9,938 bases of DNA from Chitinophagaceae bacterium. Lineage in GTDB: Bacteria; Bacteroidota; Bacteroidia; Chitinophagales; Chitinophagaceae. The notes beneath the pieces are model-generated. The model ran no database searches and was not told the DNA's origin. It was given only the letters and a program-made list of their open reading frames with translations. The position numbers and the translations under genes are program-made. Location: NCBI GenBank assembly GCA_003151295.1, contig PLXD01000178.1, positions 1 to 9,938 on the forward strand. The letters are read 5' to 3'. Numbering within the stretch: position 1 is the first letter of the stretch; each line of letters starts with the position of its first letter. Positions 1 to 6,481 of the stretch are shown here, in pieces.

Positions 1-236
1 ATGTTGCTTTCTGGCAGAATTCCGGATGGGAAGCCTATTATAACTGGCGGAGAACGGGGGTGCCTACTTTCTCCCAGGGTGGTCCGGGCATCGGCACCCC
101 CAACAATCAAATTCCCATCCGTTGGCTCTATCCGACAGATGAACAGGTCTATAATACCACCAATTACCAGGCTGCCCTCTCCAGCCAGTTCGGTGGTACG
201 GATGATATTACAAAAACCATGTGGCTGACTAAATAA
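1..236 (+). CDS. SusD/RagB-like outer-membrane lipoprotein, C-terminal end only
   Basis: The frame beginning at base 3 reads through to a TAA at 234-236 and gives the last 77 residues of a protein whose start lies outside the window. The stretch contains AFWQNSGWEAYYNWRRTGVP, then PNNQIPIRWLYPTDEQ, and ends in DDITKTMWLTK. The aromatic-rich ExYYxWRRTGxP block followed by RxLYPxxEQ is typical of the C-terminus of SusD-like proteins. In the known family these are lipid-anchored at the cell surface and hand oligosaccharides or other nutrients to a SusC-type TonB-dependent channel. The partner SusC gene would be expected upstream, outside the window. The substrate cannot be told from this piece. 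The ATG at position 1 belongs to another frame and is not a gene start. A strong terminator follows 20 bases after the stop. Confidence 0.85.
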   Translation, partial: VAFWQNSGWEAYYNWRRTGVPTFSQGGPGIGTPNNQIPIRWLYPTDEQVYNTTNYQAALSSQFGGTDDITKTMWLTK

Positions 237-256
237 ACCTGCAGAATTCAAAATCC

Positions 257-298
257 AACCGGCAAGGTCTTGTAAAAGATCTTGCCGGTTTCTAGTTT
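257..298 (+). terminator. Rho-independent-type terminator after the SusD-like gene
   Basis: A long hairpin: AACCGGCAAG at 257-266 pairs perfectly with CTTGCCGGTT at 281-290. The stem continues inward as GTCTT with AAGAT (one G-U pair), for about 15 bp, and closes on a GTAA (GNRA-type) loop. It is followed by TTTCTAGTTT, a modest U-rich tail. It sits 20 bases behind the SusD-like stop codon and only 22 bases before the next ATG. Confidence 0.85.
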
Positions 299-312
299 AA
301 AAAATAATTGCC

Positions 313-1137
313 ATGAACAAAAAACTGTTTATTCTTATTTCGGGTTTCCTTCCTTTTATTGCCGGCAGCGCACAGATTGCCGACAGCAGCAGGCGTGAAG
401 TGAAATTGCAGGGAGCGGTCAATTTCCGCGACCTGGGTGGCTACACTACCGGTGACGGGCCTCATGTCAGATGGGACAGGATCTACCGGAGCGCAGATAT
501 CAGCAAATTGACCGATCCCGACCTGGATACGCTGAAGGGCAGGTATATTGCCTCCGTCGTGGATCTCAGGGGTGTGGAAGAATCGAAGAAAGCGCCCGAC
601 CGCCTTAATACCGGTACGGATTATATCCTTTGCCCGGCCGGCAGCGACAGTTCTCTCAACGATTGGATGAAGACGATCGCTTCCCTGCTGTCCGGCGGCG
701 ACTCCATGATGAAGGTATACTATTCCAATACCCTCTTCCTGGCGGATCGCTATCGGCCCTTTTTTCAGAAACTGCTGGATCTGCCACAAGACCAGGCCCT
801 GCTCTTCCATTGTACGGCCGGAAAAGACAGGACGGGTATCGGGGCAGCCTTGCTATTATATGTGTTAGGCGTTCCTTATGAGACAATCGAGAATGACTAT
901 GCGGCGACCGATTACTACTGGAGGACCGCCAATGCGAAAATGGTCAACATGATGGTGCAGAACATGCATGTCAATGAGCAGGTAGCCCGGGACATGGGGG
1001 CGGCCCGCCGGGAATATATCCGAACAACTTTTGATATGATCCGGAAGCAGAATGGGTCCGTCGACAAATTCCTGAAAGGACCTGTCGGACGCGATGATGC
1101 AAAGATCCGTTTGCTGAAGGCGAAATTCCTGGAGTAG
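313..1137 (+). CDS. Exported tyrosine-protein phosphatase (Y_phosphatase3-type)
   Basis: This is a 274-residue cysteine phosphatase. Residues 1-20 (MNKKLFILISGFLPFIAGSA) form a signal peptide, so the enzyme should act in the periplasm or outside the cell. NFRDLGG at 37-43 is the hallmark N-terminal motif of the bacterial Y_phosphatase3 family, RSAD follows near 59-62, and the P-loop HCTAGKDRTG at 166-175 gives the HCX5R signature, with Cys167 as nucleophile and Arg173 binding phosphate. Related enzymes dephosphorylate phosphotyrosine, and some act on phosphoinositides or other phosphate esters, so the substrate is open. The length is normal for the family. The start at 313 is chosen because it directly precedes the signal peptide. 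There is little room for a promoter between the hairpin ending at 290 and the ATG, and no clear TAnnTTTG element is seen there. Confidence 0.9.
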   Translation: MNKKLFILISGFLPFIAGSAQIADSSRREVKLQGAVNFRDLGGYTTGDGPHVRWDRIYRSADISKLTDPDLDTLKGRYIASVVDLRGVEESKKAPDRLNTGTDYILCPAGSDSSLNDWMKTIASLLSGGDSMMKVYYSNTLFLADRYRPFFQKLLDLPQDQALLFHCTAGKDRTGIGAALLLYVLGVPYETIENDYAATDYYWRTANAKMVNMMVQNMHVNEQVARDMGAARREYIRTTFDMIRKQNGSVDKFLKGPVGRDDAKIRLLKAKFLE

Positions 1138-1175
1138 AGCAGACTATTTTAGAGTAGCCTCCGGATTAGTCTCTT

Positions 1176-1183
1176 TATATTTG
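1176..1183 (+). promoter_or_regulatory. Bacteroidota -7 promoter element for the SGNH hydrolase gene
   Basis: TATATTTG is an exact match to the TAnnTTTG -7 consensus and ends 24 bases before the ATG at 1208. No good -33 TTG is visible at the expected distance. The element overlaps the TTG codon at 1181 that would extend the downstream frame, which argues that the true start is 1208. Confidence 0.5.
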
Positions 1184-1207
1184 CCTGATACAGCAACTAT
1201 CCGGTTT

Positions 1208-1915
1208 ATGAAGAAATATCTTTTTACCCTCAGTACTTTTTTGCAGGTACTCCTGCTGGCCTCTTCGGGCTATGCACAGCAGGTCGCACAAAAAGCTGCA
1301 CAAAAAGTCGCACAGCAAGCCCCATTCCATGACGAAATCAGTGCGTTCCTGAAGCAGGATAGCGTGCAGCCTCCACCGCAGCACGCTATCCTGTTTACGG
1401 GAAGTTCTTCTTTTCACTACTGGAAGGAACTGGCTAAGAGTTTCCCCGGCTATATGGTCATCAACAGGGGATTTGGCGGATCTTCGCTGCCCGATCTCAT
1501 CCGGTATGCGAATAAAATCATCTTCCCATATCATCCCCGCCAGATTGTGATCTATTGCGGCGATAATGATCTGGCCTCTTCTGACACCGTCTCCGCGAAA
1601 ACCGTGTATGGTCGTTTCAGGACCTTGTATAAACTGATCCGGTCACGCAGCAGAACGGTGAACATCTTATTTGTTTCCATCAAGCCCAGTCCCAGCCGAA
1701 AGAACCTGATGCCTAAAATGGAACAGGCCAATAAGATGATCCGTCGCTTCCTGGCCAAAGAGAAGAATGCCGGTTTTGTCGACGTCTATCATCCCATGCT
1801 TACTCCTGCCGGCACGCCGATCGAAGATCTTTTCGTCGGGGATAAGTTGCATATGAACGAAAAAGGATATGCTATCTGGCAGAAAGCTATTCTGCCCTAT
1901 CTGATGAAGGACTAG
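1208..1915 (+). CDS. Exported SGNH/GDSL-type hydrolase
   Basis: A 235-residue esterase/lipase-like protein of the SGNH fold. Residues 1-23 (MKKYLFTLSTFLQVLLLASS then GYA) are a signal peptide, so it is probably exported. Block I is FTGSSSF at 63-69, with Ser67 the likely nucleophile. Block II is NRGFGGSS at 86-93, supplying an oxyanion-hole Gly. Block III is GDND at 118-121, with Asn120. Block V is GDKLHMN at 211-217, supplying catalytic Asp212 and His215. All four blocks are present, so the enzyme should be active. Family members deacetylate or de-esterify lipids and carbohydrates; the substrate is not determined here. Between the signal peptide and the domain lies a run of near-identical four-residue units (VAQK, AAQK, VAQQ) encoded by a 12-base tandem repeat. 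The frame is open upstream to a TTG at 1181, but that codon lies within the promoter element. Confidence 0.85.
   Translation: MKKYLFTLSTFLQVLLLASSGYAQQVAQKAAQKVAQQAPFHDEISAFLKQDSVQPPPQHAILFTGSSSFHYWKELAKSFPGYMVINRGFGGSSLPDLIRYANKIIFPYHPRQIVIYCGDNDLASSDTVSAKTVYGRFRTLYKLIRSRSRTVNILFVSIKPSPSRKNLMPKMEQANKMIRRFLAKEKNAGFVDVYHPMLTPAGTPIEDLFVGDKLHMNEKGYAIWQKAILPYLMKD
1271..1318 (+). repeat. 12-base tandem repeat coding for a VAQK/AAQK linker
   Basis: GTCGCACAAAAA (1283-1294), GCTGCACAAAAA (1295-1306) and GTCGCACAGCAA (1307-1318) are in-frame 12-base units, and TATGCACAGCAG (1271-1282) is a degenerate first copy. They lie directly after the predicted signal peptidase site of the SGNH hydrolase and would vary linker length without breaking the frame. 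Confidence 0.75.
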
Positions 1916-1949
1916 CCAATACATTCATTAATATTATAGGTCCCTCCAT

Positions 1950-1985
1950 TACTCAGGGTGGAATGGATACTCAGGGTAGAATGGG
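1950..1985. repeat. Two tandem 18-bp repeats in an intergenic spacer
   Basis: TACTCAGGGTGGAATGGA (1950-1967) is followed directly by TACTCAGGGTAGAATGGG (1968-1985), identical at 16 of 18 positions. They are followed by a G/T-rich stretch ending in TTGGGGTCAA (1991-2000). The 230-base spacer (1916-2145) has no gene that I can see. Repeated units of this kind are found at the ends of IS21-like elements, but no transposase is present, so this is only a possible relic. Confidence 0.6.
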
Positions 1986-2145
1986 GATTTTTGGGGTCAA
2001 GGGAAGCATTATTTGGAAAAAATATCCCAGTATGGGAAGGTTCTGGCTTTGGCACGTAGAGTAACTTATTTGAAATCAAGGTGATCTGAATTGGTACGGC
2101 GATTGAATATTACTATCCAAATTACACTGAAAAAACTACCGTATC

Positions 2146-2661
2146 ATGACAACGAATCTTCCAATCAGCTTTTTACAGGAAAAGATCCAGGAACTGCAGA
2201 CTGCCTTATTTTTTGACGATAGTGAGTCATTGTTAAAATTTCCGACCCATGTAATCGCCGGAACGGAAATAGATGTAGAAGGTCAATTGTGGTTCGTTAT
2301 TCCCAAGCCTCTTCAGCAGTTGGGAGCATTCAACCATGAGTTCCATGCAAAACTTGATTTCTTTAAAAAAGGAAAAGAGTTCTATATAAAAGTCTTGGGT
2401 AAGGCCAGCATCGTTATCAACAGCGACGAGATGGAAAACTTTATGGCTACTTCCGAAGAGATGGCTCAAAGAGTAAAGGACGGAGAGATGATCGTGATAA
2501 AAGTAGTCGCAACCAGCATAGATTTTTACGAGACCCCTGCCCGTGTCAATTCTCAGACCTGGATCGAAAAGGGAAAGATCCAGTTTTCAAACTTATTCCT
2601 GAGTGCTCATAATGGGCTGGTGTTCAGGGAGAATATGAACAAGTCATCCTCTCATGTTTAA
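2146..2661 (+). CDS. Pyridoxamine 5'-phosphate oxidase-like (FMN split-barrel) protein
   Basis: A 171-residue soluble protein without a signal peptide. It opens with an amphipathic helix (residues about 7-20). The body reads as beta strands and turns: FPTHVIAGTEIDVEGQLWFV at 32-51, then strands around residues 68-91 with FYIKVLGKASIV, and a C-terminal strand VVATSIDFYETP at 120-131. This order (helix, strand ending in D-x-x-G-x-LWF, then the GKASIV strand) matches the general-stress-protein branch of the pyridoxamine phosphate oxidase-like family, whose members bind flavin or a related cofactor. I base this on overall resemblance; there is no single catalytic motif to prove it. The enzyme activity is unknown. 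The gene stands alone and has its own terminator. No convincing TAnnTTTG element was found upstream. Confidence 0.65.
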   Translation: MTTNLPISFLQEKIQELQTALFFDDSESLLKFPTHVIAGTEIDVEGQLWFVIPKPLQQLGAFNHEFHAKLDFFKKGKEFYIKVLGKASIVINSDEMENFMATSEEMAQRVKDGEMIVIKVVATSIDFYETPARVNSQTWIEKGKIQFSNLFLSAHNGLVFRENMNKSSSHV

Positions 2662-2715
2662 TTAATAAGTGTAACAGGTGCATTCACAGAATAGCAATGA
2701 ACAAGTGCAGATGGC

Positions 2716-2744
2716 GCCGCTCCCTTAAAAAGAGCGGCTTTTTT
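2716..2744 (+). terminator. Intrinsic terminator after the split-barrel gene
   Basis: GCCGCTC (2716-2722) pairs with GAGCGGC (2732-2738) across a nine-base loop, followed by six T (2739-2744). It ends the plus-strand transcript. The convergent minus-strand gene stops at 2751, but read on that strand the hairpin lacks a T-run, so it is a weaker stop in that direction. Confidence 0.9.
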
Positions 2745-2750
2745 ATTTAA

Positions 2751-3575
2751 TCATTTAAGCCCGATATCTTTCTCTTTCTCCAGGAAATCTGCTTTGAGAT
2801 CCAGCCCCTTATGACCGGTATTGAGGAGGGCATCATCCGGCCGTTCGGAGATCGGGGTCCAGGAAGATACCGGCGCTTCTACCCTGAAGGGCTTATTGGT
2901 AGCAAGGTTGTAGGCGGAGATCAGGGACCATCTGGCTTGATCGCTGTTGTTGGCATCTGAACGGTGGAGCAGGTTGCAATGAAAGAAGAGGGTATCTCCC
3001 GGATCTAATTCCACGTAGACAAGTTCCATCCCTCTATCCAGACAGACGTCTATTATTTTCTGATCGGCGCCCACTTGTTCCCCGGCAAATCCATGTTCGA
3101 TGCGGCCCAGGAGATGGGAACCCTTGAGGACCTGCAGGCAGCCATTTTCCCGATTCGCTTTCGTCAGGGCGACCATTACGCTTGTCATCTGCGGGTACAG
3201 GAAACCATTCTTATACCAGTAGCCATAGTCCTGGTGCCATTCCCAGGCTCCTCCCACTTTCGGTTCCTTCTGCATGAGTTTAGAATGGAAATGAGCAGGA
3301 GCACCCCCCAATATCTTTTCTACCGCACGGAATATGCGCGAGCAGGTGGAATAGGCTCCGTATACGTCTTCTCCGGGAGTGAACCAAAGGGCCAGTTTGG
3401 TCTTCAGGCCCTGTTGATCGTTCAGGTCGAAGGAATGCTTGCCCAGCACATCATCTTCCAGGGAAGTTCCGTAAAGCAATTCCACTTCTTCCGCCGAAAA
3501 AAAGCCTTTTTTGATGAGGAATCCTTCGATATTGTATTGCTCAAGGTCCTGATCGGTAAAACGGGAATAGATCAT
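2751..3575 (-). CDS. Phytanoyl-CoA dioxygenase (PhyH)-like Fe(II)/2-oxoglutarate oxygenase
   Basis: A 274-residue cytoplasmic oxygenase of the PhyH family. The iron-binding facial triad is visible: His114 and Asp116 in WHQDYG (113-118) and His204 in LLHRSDANNS (202-211). Arg215 in QARWS is placed to bind the 2-oxoglutarate carboxylate. DPGDTLFFH at 191-199 is the typical strand before the distal His, and GCLQVLKGSH (145-154) is the conserved turn found in many PhyH proteins. All ligands are present, so it should be active. Known relatives hydroxylate lipids, ectoine, halogenated or other small molecules; the substrate cannot be inferred from the neighbours. The start at 3575 gives a standard N-terminus, FTDQDLEQYNIEGFLIKKGF, matching the family's opening helix and strand. 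It is transcribed away from the aldo/keto reductase gene. Confidence 0.88.
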   Translation of the reverse strand: MIYSRFTDQDLEQYNIEGFLIKKGFFSAEEVELLYGTSLEDDVLGKHSFDLNDQQGLKTKLALWFTPGEDVYGAYSTCSRIFRAVEKILGGAPAHFHSKLMQKEPKVGGAWEWHQDYGYWYKNGFLYPQMTSVMVALTKANRENGCLQVLKGSHLLGRIEHGFAGEQVGADQKIIDVCLDRGMELVYVELDPGDTLFFHCNLLHRSDANNSDQARWSLISAYNLATNKPFRVEAPVSSWTPISERPDDALLNTGHKGLDLKADFLEKEKDIGLK

Positions 3576-3603
3576 ATGGCTGTTTTGTAGTTGCGGTTGA
3601 ATA

Positions 3604-3611
3604 TAAATATA
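3604..3611 (-). promoter_or_regulatory. Possible -7 element for the PhyH-like gene
   Basis: On the minus strand 3611 to 3604 reads TATATTTA, one mismatch from TAnnTTTG, 28 bases before the ATG at 3575. The same octamer precedes the MBL-fold gene at 6344-6337. No clear -33 TTG was found, so this is tentative. Confidence 0.35.
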
Positions 3612-3688
3612 CTGATATTCTATCTCTGCAGTTCGTTCCCGGTAAATTCGCTATATCTTTTGTATGGTCCGGTAAAAGAAGGGTTTAC

Positions 3689-3696
3689 TACCTTTG
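3689..3696 (+). promoter_or_regulatory. Bacteroidota -7 element for the aldo/keto reductase operon
   Basis: TACCTTTG matches TAnnTTTG exactly. It lies 89 bases before the ATG at 3786, which would give a leader of roughly 80 bases. A TTTG at 3659-3662 is upstream, but at 26 bases it is farther than the usual spacing for the -33 box. Confidence 0.45.
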
Positions 3697-3785
3697 ATTT
3701 TCTTATAAATAGCAGCAATATTGCTATAAAATTCCTTTCTGTTTATATTCAACTTTTCCCTGTACTTAGGTGTTACCTGTAAAAT

Positions 3786-4658
3786 ATGAACGCAAAAAAC
3801 AGTAATATGGGAAAGACAACAGGCAAAATATCCCTTACCTTCAAATTGGGAGGGGAACGTGAGATCAACCGGATGGGTTATGGAGGGATGCAACTTACCG
3901 GAACCGGCGTATGGGGTGACCTCAATGACCGTGACAATGCGAAGCGCGTATTAAACGCCGCAGTAGAAGCGGGTGTTAATTTTATCGATACAGCTGATTC
4001 TTATGGGCCGTATACCAACGAGGTGCTGATCCAGGAATCCATCGGGCAATATTATGGCAAGATTGTGGTAGCAACCAAGGGCGGACTCGAACGTCCCGGA
4101 CCCGGAGAATGGGTGCCGAACGGCCGACCGGAATATATCAAAAAATGCATCGAGGGAAGTTTGAAGCGCCTGAAAACGGAACAGATCGACCTTTGGCAAC
4201 TTCACCGTATCGATCCTGCAGTTCCTGTTGAAGAGACTTTGGCTCCCGTTGCTGAAGCCGTAGCTGCCGGTAAGATTAAATATGTGGGCCTGTCCGAAGT
4301 CGATATCAAGGGCATAGAACGTGCGCAGAAAATCTTGCCTATCGTATCGGTACAAAACTTGTATAACCTCAGCAACCGTAATTGGGAAGAAGTGCTGGAT
4401 TATACTGCTTTGCATAATATTGCATTTATTCCCTGGTTCCCGCTGGCATCCGGCCCCGAGAAAATGCAGGATAAGATCGGCGCTATCGCCAAAAAGCACA
4501 ACACCACCGTGGCGGAAGTGGCTTTGGCATGGCTGCTCAAACGCTCATCCAATATCTTGTTGATTCCCGGTACCAGCTCGGTACAGCATTTGCGAGAGAA
4601 CCTTCAGGCGGTGCAGGTAGCGCTCTCAGATGAAGAATTTGAAAGCCTTTCAAAATAG
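3786..4658 (+). CDS. Aldo/keto reductase
   Basis: A 290-residue NADPH-type oxidoreductase with the (beta/alpha)8 fold. The catalytic tetrad can be placed: Asp68 in FIDTADSYG, Tyr73 in the same motif, Lys98 in VVATKGG and His140 in LWQLHRID. NYxx-type cofactor residues follow in VSVQNLYNLSNR (178-189), and the late IPGTSSVQHLREN (270-282) is the usual segment that binds the adenosine phosphate. The length fits the family, which reduces aldehydes and ketones to alcohols. A second in-frame ATG at 3807 (MGKTTGK) is a possible start; either keeps the whole domain. The gene is followed 42 bases later by a short-chain dehydrogenase on the same strand with no terminator between, so the two are probably co-transcribed. 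Confidence 0.9.
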   Translation: MNAKNSNMGKTTGKISLTFKLGGEREINRMGYGGMQLTGTGVWGDLNDRDNAKRVLNAAVEAGVNFIDTADSYGPYTNEVLIQESIGQYYGKIVVATKGGLERPGPGEWVPNGRPEYIKKCIEGSLKRLKTEQIDLWQLHRIDPAVPVEETLAPVAEAVAAGKIKYVGLSEVDIKGIERAQKILPIVSVQNLYNLSNRNWEEVLDYTALHNIAFIPWFPLASGPEKMQDKIGAIAKKHNTTVAEVALAWLLKRSSNILLIPGTSSVQHLRENLQAVQVALSDEEFESLSK

Positions 4659-4700
4659 ATACAGACATTTAATCATTGACAAATTTACAATACCGATATC

Positions 4701-5540
4701 ATGAGTACTAAAAAAGTATGGTTGATCACAGGCTGTTCGACAGGCTTCGGCCGTGAACTGGCTAAAGAAGCTTTAAAAGGCGGCGATGCGGCAGTTGTTA
4801 CAGCCCGTAATACCGACGATATTAAAGATATCGTAAAGGACTATCCGCAAACGGCTATTTCATTGAAACTGGATGTGACGGATCCTTCGAACATCGAATC
4901 TGTTGTAAAAGAGGCTAAGAAGAAATTCGGGCGCATCGACGTATTGGTTAACAATGCCGGCATCGGTTATTTTGCAGCCATCGAGGAGAGTGAAGAAAAG
5001 GAAGTCCGACGGATGTTCGAGATCAATTTCTTTGGACTGGCTAATATGACGAAAGCCGTCTTACCCACTCTTAGGGCGCAGCGGAGCGATCATATCGTAA
5101 ATATTTCTTCTATAGGCGGCCTTATGGCATTCCCGGGGGTAGGCTTTTATAATGCTACAAAATTTGCCGTGGATGGATATTCCGAAGCGCTCTCAAAAGA
5201 GACAGCGCCGTTGGGTATAAAAGTTATCCTGGTAGCTCCGGGCCCATTCCGGACAGACTGGGCTGGCCGTTCTGCCAATAACAGTCCTGTCGTGATCGAT
5301 GATTATGCGGCTACTGCTCAGGCAAATAAAAACAATATTAGAGGGTATAGCGGCAATCAGCCTGGAGATCCTGTACGGGCCGCCAAAGCAATTATCAAAG
5401 CCGTCAACGCGGAAAACCCGCCTTTGCACTTATTGCTGGGCGCTGCTGCTTTAAAAAATGGCCGCGTCAAGGTTGAACAATTGAGCCATGATTTTGACGG
5501 ATGGGAGGAAACCACGCTGAGTGCTGATTTCCCTAAATAG
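4701..5540 (+). CDS. Short-chain dehydrogenase/reductase (classical SDR)
   Basis: A 279-residue SDR. The dinucleotide-binding motif is TGCSTGFG at 10-17, Asp59 in LDVTD would contact the adenine ring, NNAG is at 84-87, and the catalytic set is Asn near 109, Ser137 in ISSIGG, Tyr150 and Lys154 in YNATK. APGPF at 179-183 is the conserved cofactor loop. Arg36 in TARN, after the second strand, suggests a preference for NADP(H). The TGCSTGFG glycine-rich motif and extended C-terminal region resemble the SDR group often named oxidoreductase or retinol dehydrogenase-like in bacteria. The substrate is unknown. It probably forms a two-gene operon with the aldo/keto reductase upstream. The 3' end is 12 bases from the convergent MBL-fold gene, and no hairpin terminator is seen between them. 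Confidence 0.92.
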   Translation: MSTKKVWLITGCSTGFGRELAKEALKGGDAAVVTARNTDDIKDIVKDYPQTAISLKLDVTDPSNIESVVKEAKKKFGRIDVLVNNAGIGYFAAIEESEEKEVRRMFEINFFGLANMTKAVLPTLRAQRSDHIVNISSIGGLMAFPGVGFYNATKFAVDGYSEALSKETAPLGIKVILVAPGPFRTDWAGRSANNSPVVIDDYAATAQANKNNIRGYSGNQPGDPVRAAKAIIKAVNAENPPLHLLLGAAALKNGRVKVEQLSHDFDGWEETTLSADFPK

Positions 5541-5552
5541 AAGGATCTTATT

Positions 5553-6314
5553 TTATTTGCGGGGATACCAGTTCCGTAACCGTACTTCTATTCCTTTGTT
5601 CCCAGCTTCTACCAGGCGCTTAAAGGCATCGGTATCGCTCAATCCATTTTGGCCCCGGTAATGATAGGGATAAATAATGGCGGGTTTAAATGCCAATACT
5701 GCATCTGCTGCCTCCTTAACATCCATGGTATAAGGCAGGTTCATACATACAAAAGCCACGTCTATATTTTTGAGTGCCCGCATCTCAGGGATGCCTTGTG
5801 TATCGCCTGAGATGTAAATATTTTTACCTCCGAACCCCAAAATATACCCATTGCCTCTTCCTTTTGTATGCCGGGAATCCGGGGTTTCGGGAAGGTTATA
5901 CATGGGAATGGCGCTGATGCTAATTCCTGCCTGGGTCGTAAAATTGCTGCCGTTCTTAAGTACTAAGACTTTTGCCTTGTACGATGCTGGTAACTTATCT
6001 GCCACTGCCTGAGGAACCACCAATACTGTTGCCGGGGATATTACAGCCGCGAGGGTGCTGGTATCAAAATGATCGCCATACATATCTGTGATCAGTATAA
6101 TGTCAGGAGCCGATAGGCCTTTATAGTACGCCGCCCCGCCGGCAGGATCTGCATAGATGACTTTATTATTGACCGTTAAAACCAAACTGGCATGCTGAAT
6201 GGGTTGTATGGAGAGGGGCCCATGCGTGGTTTGCAGGATATCTGGAGCAATTCGCTGGGCATAAGACTTTCCAATAGCCACGGCAAAGAGTAATACAAGT
6301 ATTCTGATTTTCAT
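5553..6314 (-). CDS. Exported metallo-beta-lactamase-fold (UlaG-like) protein with altered metal site
   Basis: A 253-residue protein. Residues 1-20 (MKIRILVLLFAVAIGKSYAQ) form a signal peptide; the frame is open to an ATG at 6365 but that would put 17 polar residues before it, so 6314 is preferred. The core follows the MBL fold of UlaG-like hydrolases: QHASLVL at 40-46, VIYADPAGG at 52-60, DIILITDMYGDHFD at 71-84, RHTKGRGNGYILGFGGKNIY at 148-167, SGDT at 169-172, and PYHYRG at 216-221. The usual THxHxDH metal motif reads TDMYGDH (76-82): Asp77 and Tyr79 replace the first two His, while Asp81, His82, His149, Asp171 and His218 remain. It may use a modified metal site or be less active. The substrate is unknown. 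Confidence 0.8.
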   Translation of the reverse strand: MKIRILVLLFAVAIGKSYAQRIAPDILQTTHGPLSIQPIQHASLVLTVNNKVIYADPAGGAAYYKGLSAPDIILITDMYGDHFDTSTLAAVISPATVLVVPQAVADKLPASYKAKVLVLKNGSNFTTQAGISISAIPMYNLPETPDSRHTKGRGNGYILGFGGKNIYISGDTQGIPEMRALKNIDVAFVCMNLPYTMDVKEAADAVLAFKPAIIYPYHYRGQNGLSDTDAFKRLVEAGNKGIEVRLRNWYPRK

Positions 6315-6336
6315 AACGATTTGATTTGTGGTGGCG

Positions 6337-6344
6337 TAAATATA
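6337..6344 (-). promoter_or_regulatory. Possible -7 element for the MBL-fold gene
   Basis: On the minus strand 6344 to 6337 reads TATATTTA, one base off TAnnTTTG, ending 22 bases before the ATG at 6314. It lies inside the longer frame opened by the ATG at 6365, which supports 6314 as the start. Confidence 0.35.
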
Positions 6345-6361
6345 TGGAATATGAGAATCCG

Positions 6362-6481
6362 TCAACTATCCTTTTTAATACTTTTCAATCCCTTTGTCCA
6401 CCATACCAGTTCATCAAACATGAGGATCGAGGAGGATTTTAATATTTCATTGGGCGTAAACAAGCCCTCCTCATCGATGAA
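6362..6481 (-). pseudogene. C-terminal stub of an NADPH-dependent FMN reductase-like protein
   Basis: About 39 residues before a TGA at 6364-6362 look like the end of a flavodoxin-fold NADPH-dependent FMN reductase: FIDEEGLFTPNEIL, followed by a helix carrying MFDELVWWTKGLK. The pattern D-E-G-x-F-x-P-N-E followed by MLDELxWWxxALK is one I associate with the C-terminal helix of that family. The rest of the enzyme is missing: upstream of about 6482 the same frame turns into Pro/Gly/Ser-rich sequence that does not resemble the family. I therefore call it a truncated remnant. The assignment rests on recalled family pattern, not a search. Confidence 0.45.

Noticed and set aside
292..810. 172-residue minus-strand frame over the phosphatase
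   Set aside because: It is a shadow of the phosphatase gene and also crosses the terminator hairpin.
1181..1207. TTG start extending the SGNH hydrolase by nine residues
   Set aside because: The TTG lies inside the TATATTTG promoter element, and the ATG at 1208 begins directly with a signal peptide.
2025..2037. Small palindrome TCCCA-GTA-TGGGA
   Set aside because: A 5-bp stem with a three-base loop and no T-run; too short to call an operator or terminator without other support.
3075..3590. 171-residue plus-strand frame over the PhyH-like gene
   Set aside because: It is a shadow of the minus-strand gene, which has a full iron-ligand set.
3591..3782. 63-residue plus-strand frame in the divergent intergenic region
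   Set aside because: No recognisable motif; it overlaps both predicted promoters between the PhyH-like and aldo/keto reductase genes.
3951..4499. 182-residue minus-strand frame over the aldo/keto reductase
   Set aside because: It has no recognisable motif and lies fully within a gene with an intact catalytic tetrad.
6315..6365. Upstream ATG at 6365 for the MBL-fold protein
   Set aside because: It would place 17 polar residues before a good signal peptide and would run through the likely promoter at 6344-6337.
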